Source: Bergeyella cardium (GTDB taxonomy: Bacteria > Bacteroidota > Bacteroidia > Flavobacteriales > Weeksellaceae). Taken from it: a stretch of DNA of 64,000 nt. A program made the position numbers and the translations under genes. The notes below the pieces were generated by a model. It made no database searches. It saw only the letters and a list, made by a program, of their open reading frames with translations, and was not told where the DNA came from. The stretch covers positions 948,001 to 1,012,000 of the forward strand of contig NZ_QYCZ01000001.1 in the NCBI RefSeq assembly GCF_003614945.1, read 5' to 3'. This document shows positions 24,358 through 33,305 of the stretch, one piece after another (position 1 is the first letter of the stretch; the number at the start of each line of letters is the position of its first letter).

Positions 24358-25308
24358 TTATGTATTTGCTTCTTTTATCTTTTTAGTCAGCTCTGGAAGC
24401 ACTTGGAATACATCTCCTACCACTCCATAATCTGCTGCTTTAAAGAAAGGAGCTTCGGAATCGGAATTAATAACTACAATTGTTTTAGAGGAATTTACTC
24501 CTGCCAAATGCTGAATAGCTCCAGAGATTCCTGCAGCAATATAGAGGTTAGGGGAAATCGTTTTACCCGTCTGTCCCACATGTTCGCTATGCGGTCTCCA
24601 TCCCATATCGGAAACGGGTTTTGAGCAAGCTGTAGCTCCTCCAAGTGCAGAAGCTAATTCTTCAATCAAGTGCCAGTGTTCAGCATCTTTCAGCCCTCTA
24701 CCGCCAGAAACTACGATATCAGCATCTTTTAAATCTAATTTCCCTATACTTTGTTCAGTAGAAATCACTTGTACATCAGTATTCTGAACGGTGGAATTGA
24801 TTATTTCCTCTGTTCCTGCTGATGATTGCGGATTTTCTTTTACCCCAAATGAGTTAGTAGCTAATGTAAGCACTGTTCCAGTAGTTTCAGATTGCACAGT
24901 AGCAAATGCTTTTCCAGAAAAAACTTTTCTCTTTACTCGTAGAGGGGATAAACTTTCCGGTAATTCGGTTACATTAGTGATAATAGAAAATCCTTTTTGT
25001 ACTGCGAGCATTGGCGCTATTGAGGAAGAATCTACCGTATTTGGAAGGATAATCAATTCTGATTGTGCTACTTCTGCCAGAATTTGTGAATATGCTTTTG
25101 GGCTGAATTTTAAACCTTCATTCTTTATGGTTAATACCTTATCGGCACCATACTGATAAAGTTTTTCTACTGAATCTGTTGGGTTTATGGTAATTGCTGT
25201 TACATTTCCTCCATTGCTTTCAGCGATAGCTTTTGCAAAGGAAATCGCTTCAAAAGTAGTCTTCTTATAGCTACCATTATTATTTTCAGCATATACGAAT
25301 ATTGTCAT
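24358..25308 (-). CDS. etfA: Electron transfer flavoprotein, alpha subunit
   Basis: A 316-residue ETF alpha subunit. The N-terminal domain is followed by the FAD-binding C-terminal domain with VSGGRGLKDAEHW, GWRPHSEHVGQTGKTISPNLYIAAGISGAIQHL and the terminal DVFQVLPEL. It shuttles electrons from acyl-CoA and other dehydrogenases to the quinone pool. etfB lies 24 bp upstream on the same strand. Confidence 0.94.
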   Translation of the reverse strand: MTIFVYAENNNGSYKKTTFEAISFAKAIAESNGGNVTAITINPTDSVEKLYQYGADKVLTIKNEGLKFSPKAYSQILAEVAQSELIILPNTVDSSSIAPMLAVQKGFSIITNVTELPESLSPLRVKRKVFSGKAFATVQSETTGTVLTLATNSFGVKENPQSSAGTEEIINSTVQNTDVQVISTEQSIGKLDLKDADIVVSGGRGLKDAEHWHLIEELASALGGATACSKPVSDMGWRPHSEHVGQTGKTISPNLYIAAGISGAIQHLAGVNSSKTIVVINSDSEAPFFKAADYGVVGDVFQVLPELTKKIKEANT

Positions 25309-25332
25309 TTCAAATATTTTTAAGAGTTCAAA

Positions 25333-26076
25333 TTAAATTACCTTAGCTTCTTCTTTCAACAGCCTTACCAATTCATCTAAGTTATTGGCTTCTATGAGTT
25401 TTACATTTGCGCGGGCTGGAGTTTTTTCAAATGATAGGGTATTTGCTTTTACCTCGTTTGAGGTCGGTTCCAATACTTGCAAAGGCTTCGTTCTGGCGCT
25501 CATAATTCCTCGCATATTTGGGATAATGATATCTTTCTCGCTTACCAAACCTTTCTGCCCACCGATAACGGCTGGGAGCTGAACGGCTACAGTCTCCGTA
25601 CCTCCATCTATTTCCCTTGTAATTTTTGCTTCATTAGCTTGAAGTTCAATCTCAATTGCCGAATTTACAAAAGGATAGCCCAGCAATGCTGCTAAAATCC
25701 CTGCAACTGCACCGTTATTATAATCCATAGATTCTTTTCCGCATAAGATTACATCATAATTGCCAGACTTTACCACTTGTTCTATTTCCTTTGCGGTAGA
25801 GTAGCTATCTTTCGGTGAGAGATTTACGCGAATTGCCTCATCAGCCCCTATTGCAAGGCACTTCCTTAATACAGCTTCCGTTTCTCCCTCCCCGATGCAA
25901 AGCACACTTACTTTCGCTCCCGAAGATTGTAATTTCACCACTTTTGATAAGCAAACTTCATCCACAGGGTTAATAATCCACTGAATTCCTGATTTATCTA
26001 ATGCAGAGCTATCTGCCGTAAAGTTTATTTTGGAAGTAGTATCAGGCACACTACTTATGCACACTAATATATTCAT
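25333..26076 (-). CDS. etfB: Electron transfer flavoprotein, beta subunit
   Basis: About 247 residues. It begins MNILVCISSVPDTTSKINF and contains INPVDEVCL, LCGKESMDYNNGAVAGILA and the C-terminal recognition loop region, typical of ETF beta, which binds AMP and docks the dehydrogenases. The start at 26076 was preferred over one at 26118 because family members start at this methionine and the extension approaches the promoter. It is cotranscribed with etfA. Confidence 0.94.
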   Translation of the reverse strand: MNILVCISSVPDTTSKINFTADSSALDKSGIQWIINPVDEVCLSKVVKLQSSGAKVSVLCIGEGETEAVLRKCLAIGADEAIRVNLSPKDSYSTAKEIEQVVKSGNYDVILCGKESMDYNNGAVAGILAALLGYPFVNSAIEIELQANEAKITREIDGGTETVAVQLPAVIGGQKGLVSEKDIIIPNMRGIMSARTKPLQVLEPTSNEVKANTLSFEKTPARANVKLIEANNLDELVRLLKEEAKVI

Positions 26077-26115
26077 ACCAAGATTATTGTTATTAAATTT
26101 AATTTTGAAAGAGTC

Positions 26116-26123
26116 CAAAAGTA
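26116..26123 (-). promoter_or_regulatory. -7 promoter element of etfBA
   Basis: TACTTTTG on the minus strand, 39 bp before the etfB start. Confidence 0.6.
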
Positions 26124-26168
26124 CAAATAAAAATTCAGATGAGCATAGATTTTAAATAAAACATTAAA

Positions 26169-26195
26169 AAAGACCAGCCTTTTTCGGTGGTCTTT
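26169..26195 (-). terminator. Intrinsic terminator of rimO
   Basis: Stem AAAGACCA / TGGTCTTT; on the minus strand it is followed by a T-run. Confidence 0.8.
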
Positions 26196-26206
26196 ATTGT
26201 TGTATT

Positions 26207-27511
26207 TTATGCTAATTCGCCATAGAGGTCAAATTCCTCTGCTGAAGTAATTCGGATATCGGCAAATTCTCCAATTGGGAGGTAGAGATTTTCTGCGGAT
26301 ACCAATACCGTATTATCCACATCTGGTGAGTCATACTCCGTTCGTCCTACGAAGTAATTCCCTTCTTTACGGTCAAAAATACATCGGAATACCTTGCCAA
26401 CTTTCTCTTGATTTTTTTCCCAAGATATGCTTGATTGCAGCTCCATAATTTCGGAGACTCTTGCTTCTTTAACCTCTTGAGGCACATCATCCTGCAAATC
26501 AAAGGCGGTTGTATTTTCCTCATGGGAGTAGGTAAAACATCCAAGGCGGTCAAATCGCTGTTCCTTTACCCATTCCTTCAACTCTTGGAAAGCCTCTTCC
26601 GTCTCCCCAGGATAGCCTACGATAAGTGTTGTTCGCACTGCCATATCGGGTACTTTTTCGCGGAATTTATTTAATAAAGTATTGGTTTTCTCGCGAGTAG
26701 TTCCTCTTTTCATCGATTTGAGGATTTCGGTATTAATATGCTGAAGCGGGATATCAATATAATTACAAACCTTAGGCTCGTTCTTAATAATTTCGAGAAC
26801 ATCCTCTGGAAATCCCGTAGGGAATGCATAATGCAGGCGAATCCACTCGATTCCTTCTACCTTTACCAGCTCTTTTAGCAGGTCGGCGAGTGCTCGTTTA
26901 TTATAAATATCGAGTCCATAATAGGTCAAATCCTGTGCAATGAGGATTAATTCCTTTGTTCCTTTTTGGGCGAGCTTCTTCGCTTCTAAAACCAATTTTT
27001 CAATCGGTACAGAAATATGGTTTCCTCTCATCAGAGGAATTGCGCAGAAAGAACACGGCCGGTCGCAGCCTTCCGAAATTTTCAGGTAGGCATAATGTTT
27101 TGGGGTGGTCGTCATCCGCTCTCCAACGAGCTCGTGTTTATAATCGGCGCCGAGGTGCTTCAGAAGTATGGGAAGATCCTTCGTACCGAAATATTCATCT
27201 ACATCTGGGATTTCTTTCTGCAAGTCGGGTTTATATCTCTCGGATAAGCAGCCCATTACAAACACTTTTTCCACATCTCCCCGTTTTTTTGCTTCTATAT
27301 AATCCAGTATCGTATTTACCGACTCCTCTTTTGCAACATCCACAAAACCACAGGTGTTAATCACAATAATATCACCGTTTTTCGCCTCGTGGCTCACTTC
27401 CTTTCCGCTCGCTTTCAGCTGACCCATTAGCACTTCAGAGTCATATAAATTTTTTGAACAACCTAAGGTTACGATATTAATCTTCTTTCTGCCGACAGAT
27501 TTTGTACGCAT
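26207..27511 (-). CDS. rimO: Ribosomal protein S12 methylthiotransferase
   Basis: A 434-residue radical SAM enzyme that adds a methylthio group to the conserved aspartate of S12. The N-terminal UPF0004 domain carries VTLGCSKNLYDSE, INTCGF and MGCLSERY (three cysteines of the second cluster). The radical SAM motif is CDRPCSFC with ISEG before and PLMRGNH after, and a C-terminal TRAM domain covers about 365-434. These details separate RimO from MiaB. Confidence 0.95.
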   Translation of the reverse strand: MRTKSVGRKKINIVTLGCSKNLYDSEVLMGQLKASGKEVSHEAKNGDIIVINTCGFVDVAKEESVNTILDYIEAKKRGDVEKVFVMGCLSERYKPDLQKEIPDVDEYFGTKDLPILLKHLGADYKHELVGERMTTTPKHYAYLKISEGCDRPCSFCAIPLMRGNHISVPIEKLVLEAKKLAQKGTKELILIAQDLTYYGLDIYNKRALADLLKELVKVEGIEWIRLHYAFPTGFPEDVLEIIKNEPKVCNYIDIPLQHINTEILKSMKRGTTREKTNTLLNKFREKVPDMAVRTTLIVGYPGETEEAFQELKEWVKEQRFDRLGCFTYSHEENTTAFDLQDDVPQEVKEARVSEIMELQSSISWEKNQEKVGKVFRCIFDRKEGNYFVGRTEYDSPDVDNTVLVSAENLYLPIGEFADIRITSAEEFDLYGELA

Positions 27512-27586
27512 TTGCTTTATTTTTAATCAATAGAATTTTTAAAACTGCTTTCCTTCAGAAGAGAAGAGAGCAAAAAAATAAGGCGG

Positions 27587-27594
27587 CAAAGGTA
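27587..27594 (-). promoter_or_regulatory. -7 promoter element of rimO
   Basis: TACCTTTG on the minus strand, exact TAnnTTTG, about 75 bp before the rimO start. Confidence 0.5.
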
Positions 27595-27596
27595 TT

Positions 27597-27632
27597 AAAA
27601 AAGCACCCAAAATCATCTGATTTGGGTGTATC
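27597..27632 (-). terminator. Intrinsic terminator of the DUF6261 gene
   Basis: On the minus strand, stem CACCCAAATCA / TGATTTTGGGTG (one bulge) is followed by CTTTTTT. Confidence 0.8.
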
Positions 27633-27674
27633 CAAATTAAAATTATATTTAGTATAAATCTAATATTAAGATAT

Positions 27675-28352
27675 TTACTTTATTGTTTTAAGTAATTCTT
27701 TTAGTTCGAGTTGAAGTTCCTTCCAATTGGGGAGTAATTGTGCTGAATTTACATAGATTAGGTAGTCTCTCAGCGCTTTCTCCAAAGATTTTCGGATGGC
27801 AGAAGCACTCTGTATCTCCCTCAAATTCGCATTAGCTTCCACTTGCTCACTGTATAGGATATCAAATCTTTCTTGTGTGTCTTTTAGCTTGCCGATGGAG
27901 GTTTCCAGAAGAAGTATTTTAATTCTTTCTTTATTAATTTTCAACTCTAAGGCTTCGAGGAGCTCGCGTAAAAGTGTGGACTTATCCTCATATGGAAGGC
28001 GGTTAAGATAAAGATCATGGAACTTAAATACCTCATAAAGTGATTTTGCTTCCTCAGAAAATGGATGAATAGGCAACTTTATACAACCTTTAAGAAAACT
28101 TTTAATTCCATTAAATAAATAGTCTCGTTCTCTGTCAGTTTTTGTAAGTTCTTTTTCCTTTCCATTATGTGTCTGTTTTGTGTGAGATTTTTTGTAAATA
28201 TTGTATTCGTTTTCTATATCTTTCAGATAATGGTTTTCCGTATCAATTTTATACTTTTCGCTTTTGGAAATTTTAATAACTAACTCAGTAAAAGCTGCTA
28301 GATTTACCGTACTTATATGGCTCAAAACTGAAATTTTCATAATTTGAATCAT
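27675..28352 (-). CDS. DUF6261-family protein
   Basis: A ~225-residue helical protein with no signal peptide or membrane segment. It opens MKISVLSHISTVNLAAFTELV and continues with the RDYLFNGIKSFLKGCIKLP and LKDTQERFDILYSEQVEA patterns that I associate with DUF6261, a Bacteroidota family of unknown function often linked to mobile or variable regions. Either the ATG at 28352 or the one at 28340 could be the start. It stands alone with its own terminator. Confidence 0.7.
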   Translation of the reverse strand: MIQIMKISVLSHISTVNLAAFTELVIKISKSEKYKIDTENHYLKDIENEYNIYKKSHTKQTHNGKEKELTKTDRERDYLFNGIKSFLKGCIKLPIHPFSEEAKSLYEVFKFHDLYLNRLPYEDKSTLLRELLEALELKINKERIKILLLETSIGKLKDTQERFDILYSEQVEANANLREIQSASAIRKSLEKALRDYLIYVNSAQLLPNWKELQLELKELLKTIK

Positions 28353-28613
28353 TAAAATTACGGTGCTAAATTAGAGATTTATTTTTATTAATAATCAAAA
28401 TTAATAAATTATATTTATTGAATCATCATGCAATGAATTGTATTTTATAGAACATTTGTTATTATACTGCTTTTTTTATAACATTCCATCATTGAGAGTA
28501 TTTACTATAAGAAATAAAGAAAACTATCATCAAATAGATAGGTGTATAAATAAAAAAGGGGGGGCAGAGCCCCCTATATTAATAACAATATCCCTAAAAA
28601 AGGGGCGATGCCC
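28353..28613. other. Intergenic gap with purH terminators
   Basis: AT-rich, about 260 bp. Apart from two GC-rich hairpins at its right end nothing else is recognised. Confidence 0.6.
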
Positions 28614-28616
28614 CTA
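28557..28616 (-). terminator. Tandem intrinsic terminators of purH
   Basis: Two hairpins read on the minus strand: AGGGGC / GCCCCT followed by TTTTTT, overlapping the purH stop codon, and 30 bp further GGGGGC / GCCCCC followed by CCTTTTTT. Confidence 0.85.
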
Positions 28617-30128
28617 GTGGAGAAAATGCCTGATACCAGTAAACAGCATAGGGATACCGTGCTCGTTGGCCGCTTGTATGCTTTCGGAATCTCGCATACT
28701 TCCACCAGGCTGTATGATGGCTTTGATGTGATGCTCGGCGCAGAAATCTACCACATCGCGGAAAGGGAAAAATGCATCTGAGGCAAGAACCAAATCTCCG
28801 CTAAATTTTTCTTTTGCCCTTTCGATGGCTTGCTGAGTAGCCCAAATTCGGTTGACTTGTCCGCCCCCGATGCCTAATGCCTGAGTTCCGTTGGAGACTA
28901 CAATTGCATTGGATTTCACATACTTTACAACGCGCTGAGCGAAAAGCAGTGCATCGCGAAGCTCAGGAGAAGGCTTTTGTTCAGTTACGACCTGTATTTC
29001 GTTTGAAAAATGATGGTCACAATCCTGTACGAGGAGCCCGCCATCGATTTTAACCCAAGTTTGTTTATCGCTCACAGGGTTTTTTATCTTAATGATTCTG
29101 AGGTTCTTCTTCTTTCGGAGGATGTCAAGCGCTTCTGTACTGAAGTCTGGTGCCATTACGATTTCAAGGAAAGTTTTATTGAGCTCTTCAGCTGTGGGCG
29201 CATCTACCGTAAAGTTCATTGCCACAATGCCCCCGAAGATGGAAATGGGGTCGCATTCAAAGGTTTTTGAATAGGTTTCGAGCGGGGTAGAGCCGATGGA
29301 AACGCCGCAAGGGGTAGAATGTTTCACTGCACAGCACGCCAATTGTTCTTTAAACTCGGACACAACTTTCCAGCAAAGATCCATATCTCGGAGGTTATTG
29401 AACGAGAGCTCCTTACCGCTCAATTGTTCAAAATCTTTCATCGCACCTTGCTCCACAGTAGATACATAGTAGGCAGCGGACTGGTGGGGGTTCTCGCCGT
29501 AGCGGAGATCTGCAACTTTCTTGTACGAAGCGTTGAGATAGTCTGGATATTCGCAGCTGAGCAACATTTTGGAGATGGCAGCATCGTAAGCCGAAGTGAG
29601 ATTAAAAACTTTGCCTGCTAAGTACTTACGAGTTTCTAAGGTAGAATTTCCTGTGGTTTCTATTTCTTGCTGAACTTTCTGATAGTCCGCCACATCGGTG
29701 ATGACCGTTACCGATTTGAAGTTCTTCGCCGCAGAGCGGAGCATAGAAGGCCCACCTATATCTATAAACTCTACTTTCTCTTCTAAATCAATGTTTTTCG
29801 TAGCATTTTCAAAGAAGGGGTAAAGATTAACGATGACCATATCTATGAGTTCGATACCGTGCTCGGCTACGGTCTGGATATGTTCGGGATTATCCCTTAG
29901 GGCGAGCAGTCCTCCGTGAACTTTTGGGTGGAGGGTTTTCACTCTACCGCCAAGCATTTCAGGAAATTGGGTAACATCATCTATCGGGATGGGATGTGCG
30001 CCAGATTCCTTTAAATACTTGAAAGTGCCACCAGTGGAAATAATTTCATACTTGTTTTTCTCCAAGAACAGTGCAAATTCTGCCAATCCGCTCTTATCCG
30101 AAACGCTGATTAGGACTCTTTTTTTCAT
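28614..30128 (-). CDS. purH: Bifunctional AICAR formyltransferase / IMP cyclohydrolase
   Basis: A 504-residue enzyme for the last two steps of IMP synthesis. The N-terminal IMP cyclohydrolase (MGS-like) domain includes [42 protein letters not shown] and VNLYPF. The C-terminal formyltransferase domain includes [13 protein letters not shown] and the catalytic Lys-His in VKHSTPCGV, and ends with IQPGGSMRD. Length is normal. It is a single-gene unit with its own promoter. Confidence 0.97.
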   Translation of the reverse strand: MKKRVLISVSDKSGLAEFALFLEKNKYEIISTGGTFKYLKESGAHPIPIDDVTQFPEMLGGRVKTLHPKVHGGLLALRDNPEHIQTVAEHGIELIDMVIVNLYPFFENATKNIDLEEKVEFIDIGGPSMLRSAAKNFKSVTVITDVADYQKVQQEIETTGNSTLETRKYLAGKVFNLTSAYDAAISKMLLSCEYPDYLNASYKKVADLRYGENPHQSAAYYVSTVEQGAMKDFEQLSGKELSFNNLRDMDLCWKVVSEFKEQLACCAVKHSTPCGVSIGSTPLETYSKTFECDPISIFGGIVAMNFTVDAPTAEELNKTFLEIVMAPDFSTEALDILRKKKNLRIIKIKNPVSDKQTWVKIDGGLLVQDCDHHFSNEIQVVTEQKPSPELRDALLFAQRVVKYVKSNAIVVSNGTQALGIGGGQVNRIWATQQAIERAKEKFSGDLVLASDAFFPFRDVVDFCAEHHIKAIIQPGGSMRDSESIQAANEHGIPMLFTGIRHFLH

Positions 30129-30169
30129 TTTACTTTTAATTATATGTTTAATTTCTAAAAAATATCTCG

Positions 30170-30177
30170 CAAATATA
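30170..30177 (-). promoter_or_regulatory. -7 promoter element of purH
   Basis: TATATTTG on the minus strand, exact match, 41 bp before the purH start. Confidence 0.65.
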
Positions 30178-30319
30178 CTAATTTAAAGAGGATTTTAGCA
30201 ATGAAAATATCGGTTGAGTTAAAATTCTTGAACTTGAAATTCAGAATTTGTATTGGGTATTGCAGCTGAATTTCAAACTCTTGATAAGATTTAAGACATA
30301 TCAGCGTTTTATAGATAAA

Positions 30320-30327
30320 TAATTTTG
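30320..30327 (+). promoter_or_regulatory. -7 promoter element of the peptidase S51 gene
   Basis: TAATTTTG, exact match, 20 bp before the ATG at 30348. Confidence 0.6.
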
Positions 30328-30347
30328 AACTTAATACGAATCTAACG

Positions 30348-30968
30348 ATGAAAAAGTTGTTTTTGTGCTCGTATTTTGCAGAAGTGGGAGAGCTTTTTAG
30401 GGATTTTGTGGATGGAAGTCTATATGGTAAGTCCGTAACTTTTATTCCCACAGCAAGTTTTTACGAAGACTACAGAGCTTATGTGGATGAAGGTAAGATG
30501 GTTTTAGAGAAAATGGGACTTGAAATAGAGAACCTTGAACTGAGCCAGAGTACTGCTGATGAAATCAAAAAGACAATAGAAAGGAACGATTATATTTACC
30601 TCTCAGGAGGAAATACTTTCTTCCTGCTTAGTGAATTAAAACGCTCGGGAGCAGACAAAATTATAAAACAGCAGGTTGCCAATGGAAAAATATATATTGG
30701 TGAGTCTGCAGGTGCAGCGGTAGCCTCTGAAACTGTGGAGTATATGAGAGGTATGGATGATGTTATAAAACCTAATCCACAACCACCGGATTTTATGGGC
30801 TTGGGCTTGGTAGATTGCTGTATTGTACCGCATTATAAGTCGTATCCCTTTGAGAAAAAATGTGAGAAAATACTTTCCCAGTATTCAGACTTAAAATTAA
30901 TTCCCATAACGAATAAACAAGCAGTTAAGATTTTTGGAAAAAGAATGGAAATTCGTACCAGAGACTGA
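30348..30968 (+). CDS. Peptidase family S51 (dipeptidase E-like) protein
   Basis: A 206-residue cytoplasmic serine hydrolase of the class I glutamine amidotransferase-like fold. The nucleophile serine is in IGESAGAAVAS, and LSGGNTFFLL is the preceding conserved loop; an active-site histidine is probably in CIVPHYKSYP. Members such as PepE cleave aspartyl dipeptides; the exact specificity of this branch is unknown. The terminator overlaps its stop codon. Confidence 0.85.
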   Translation: MKKLFLCSYFAEVGELFRDFVDGSLYGKSVTFIPTASFYEDYRAYVDEGKMVLEKMGLEIENLELSQSTADEIKKTIERNDYIYLSGGNTFFLLSELKRSGADKIIKQQVANGKIYIGESAGAAVASETVEYMRGMDDVIKPNPQPPDFMGLGLVDCCIVPHYKSYPFEKKCEKILSQYSDLKLIPITNKQAVKIFGKRMEIRTRD

Positions 30969-30994
30969 TCTCTTCTGAGAAAAGAGATTTTTTT
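30968..30994 (+). terminator. Intrinsic terminator of the peptidase S51 gene
   Basis: Stem ATCTCTT / AAGAGAT followed by a seven-T run; it overlaps the stop codon. Confidence 0.8.
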
Positions 30995-30995
30995 G

Positions 30996-31003
30996 TACAT
31001 TTG
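30996..31003 (+). promoter_or_regulatory. -7 promoter element of the DUF2339-DUF3999 operon
   Basis: TACATTTG, exact match, ending 4 bp before the ATG at 31008. Transcription would begin at or within a base or two of the start codon, so the mRNA may be leaderless. Confidence 0.6.
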
Positions 31004-31007
31004 AAAG

Positions 31008-33305
31008 ATGAAAAAAAATGATTTGCTCATAGAAGAGCTGAGTGCCAGGTTGAAAGAGCTCAGTCTGCGGCAAGAGAGCTTTGGGCGGGAGATAAAAGCG
31101 ATAGAAGAGCAGATTGCTGCTTTGGTGGGAGATGTGCATCCTGTACAAGTTCAGCCAGCCGAAAAGCCAGCGCCAGCAAAGGCTGAAATGGTGATAAGCC
31201 TACAAACTGACGCGAAGAAACCAGAGGCAAAAATCTCTGTTCCTAAGCCTAAAAAACCAGAGAAAACATTCAATTGGGAGAAGATTATCGGTGAGAATTG
31301 GATTAATAAAGTTGGGATTTTAATTCTGATTATCGGTGTGGCATTGGGTGCGAAGTATTCTATTGAGAATGACCTTATCAACCCTCTTACGAGAATCGTT
31401 TTAGGTTATATTTCTGGGGGAATTTTATTGATTTTTAGTTACAGACTAAGGAAAAAGTATGAATCGTATAGTGCTGTACTCGTGAGCGGTGCGATGGCGA
31501 TATTCTACTTATTAACTTATTTTGCATATGATTTCTATTCGCTGATACCGCAAGTGCTGGCATTCGTATTAATGCTCGTTTTTACTGTATTTACCGTGCT
31601 GGCATCGCTCAGCTATAACCGCTCAGTGATAGCGCATATTGGTTTAGTTGGCGCTTATGCCATTCCTTTTATTCTCTCATCAAATACAGGGGATATTGTA
31701 GTGCTTTTCAGCTATATTGGATTGATTAATCTCGGTATTTTAGCGATTTCGATTAAAAAGTATTGGCGGTTATTGTTCTGCTCTTCGTTTTTCTTCACTT
31801 GGATAGCTTGTGCAGTTTGGTTAGTTTATGATAGTGATAATATTCATTATCAGAGCATCGCATTTGGTTTCGGGACTTTATTTTTCTTACAATTTTACAT
31901 TTCTGGGATTGTGAATAAAATCATCAGCAATAAAATGTTAGATGTTGGTGATGTGATTTTCCTGTTGCTCAACTCATTTATATACTACGGGATAGAGTTT
32001 GGCGTGCTCTCGCAAGAAAATACAAGCCGATATATAGGGCTTTTTACGGTGTTTAATGCGCTGATACATTTTGTAGTAGGCGTTATTATACGAAATAAAA
32101 AGCTGGCAGACCGCAGTATTTTCTACTTGGTGCTCGGGCTGGTTTTTGGATTTATTACGATAGCAATCCCGATAGAATGGGATGGCAATTGGGTTACGAT
32201 GCTCTGGGCGGTTCAGGGGCTGATTTTGTTCTGGGTAGGGCGAAAGCAGAAGGTGAAATTCTATGAATATCTGTCGTTTATCATACTCCCACTGGCGTTT
32301 TTTAGCCTTTGCGAAGATTGGTCAAATTACCATAATGAGATGTTGATTTTCATCAATCCGATTTTCTTTACTACACTGCTGGTTGGCACGAGCTTATCCG
32401 TTGTTCTCTCTATTTTTCATAAGAAGAACGATTTTGCAGAAAAAAATCAAAAGGAATTGCTTGAGATTGTGAAAGTAATATTTTCGGTTTTATTGGTGAT
32501 TGTGGCATATTTCAGTTTCTATAATGAGATGAAATTATATTTTAGCCAATGGGAAGCCAGCACAATTTTGCATACAAGGAGTGAAGGGATTCGTTTTAAT
32601 CCTGTAATTGAGGATTATACAGCGATTTATAAAATAAGCTATGCGCTGATATTTTTTAGTTTGCTTTCCTTCTTTAACCTATTGAAAATAAAAAGCAAAG
32701 CGCTGGGAATCGTAGCCGCAGTATTGATTTTATTTTCGTTGGTTTTAGCACAAACGGCTGGATTTTACTCACTTGGCGAGCTGAGAGAGGTGTATATCCA
32801 CAGAGCAGAGGAATTGTATTATGATATAGGGCTGAAGTATGTACTGGTGCGCTATCTGCTTTTGGTTTGCATTGCATTGGCGCTCATTAGCTTATGGATG
32901 AATATAAGGCAATTGCCATTTAAGGAAAAGTCCGTACAAACCAGGATATTAGCAGATCTGGTGGTTTATACCTCAGTCATCAGCTTTTTGAGTAATGAGC
33001 TGATTAATTGGCTCGCCATCAATCGATATGAAGATGTTTTCAAGCTGGGGCTAAGCATTTTATGGGGAGTTTATTCGCTCGCGCTCATTTGCATCGGAAT
33101 AGCAAAACACAAGAAACACCTCAGAATAGGAGCGATTGTTTTGTTTTCTTTCACCCTTTTGAAACTCTTCTTCTACGATATCAGTGATTTAGATACGATT
33201 TCAAAAATAGTGGTGTTCATTATCTTAGGAGTGCTTTTATTAATCATATCATTCCTTTATAATAAATTTAAAGATAAAATATCAGAAAGTGAAAAGAATA
33301 ATTAA
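31008..33305 (+). CDS. DUF2339-family polytopic membrane protein
   Basis: A 765-residue protein. An N-terminal coiled coil (about residues 5-42) and a proline/lysine-rich linker precede the conserved IIGENWINKVGILILIIGVALGAKY, then some 20 membrane segments. The family occurs widely with a DUF3999 partner, as here, where the next gene overlaps by 17 bp. Function is not established; an envelope role is likely. Confidence 0.85.
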   Translation: MKKNDLLIEELSARLKELSLRQESFGREIKAIEEQIAALVGDVHPVQVQPAEKPAPAKAEMVISLQTDAKKPEAKISVPKPKKPEKTFNWEKIIGENWINKVGILILIIGVALGAKYSIENDLINPLTRIVLGYISGGILLIFSYRLRKKYESYSAVLVSGAMAIFYLLTYFAYDFYSLIPQVLAFVLMLVFTVFTVLASLSYNRSVIAHIGLVGAYAIPFILSSNTGDIVVLFSYIGLINLGILAISIKKYWRLLFCSSFFFTWIACAVWLVYDSDNIHYQSIAFGFGTLFFLQFYISGIVNKIISNKMLDVGDVIFLLLNSFIYYGIEFGVLSQENTSRYIGLFTVFNALIHFVVGVIIRNKKLADRSIFYLVLGLVFGFITIAIPIEWDGNWVTMLWAVQGLILFWVGRKQKVKFYEYLSFIILPLAFFSLCEDWSNYHNEMLIFINPIFFTTLLVGTSLSVVLSIFHKKNDFAEKNQKELLEIVKVIFSVLLVIVAYFSFYNEMKLYFSQWEASTILHTRSEGIRFNPVIEDYTAIYKISYALIFFSLLSFFNLLKIKSKALGIVAAVLILFSLVLAQTAGFYSLGELREVYIHRAEELYYDIGLKYVLVRYLLLVCIALALISLWMNIRQLPFKEKSVQTRILADLVVYTSVISFLSNELINWLAINRYEDVFKLGLSILWGVYSLALICIGIAKHKKHLRIGAIVLFSFTLLKLFFYDISDLDTISKIVVFIILGVLLLIISFLYNKFKDKISESEKNN

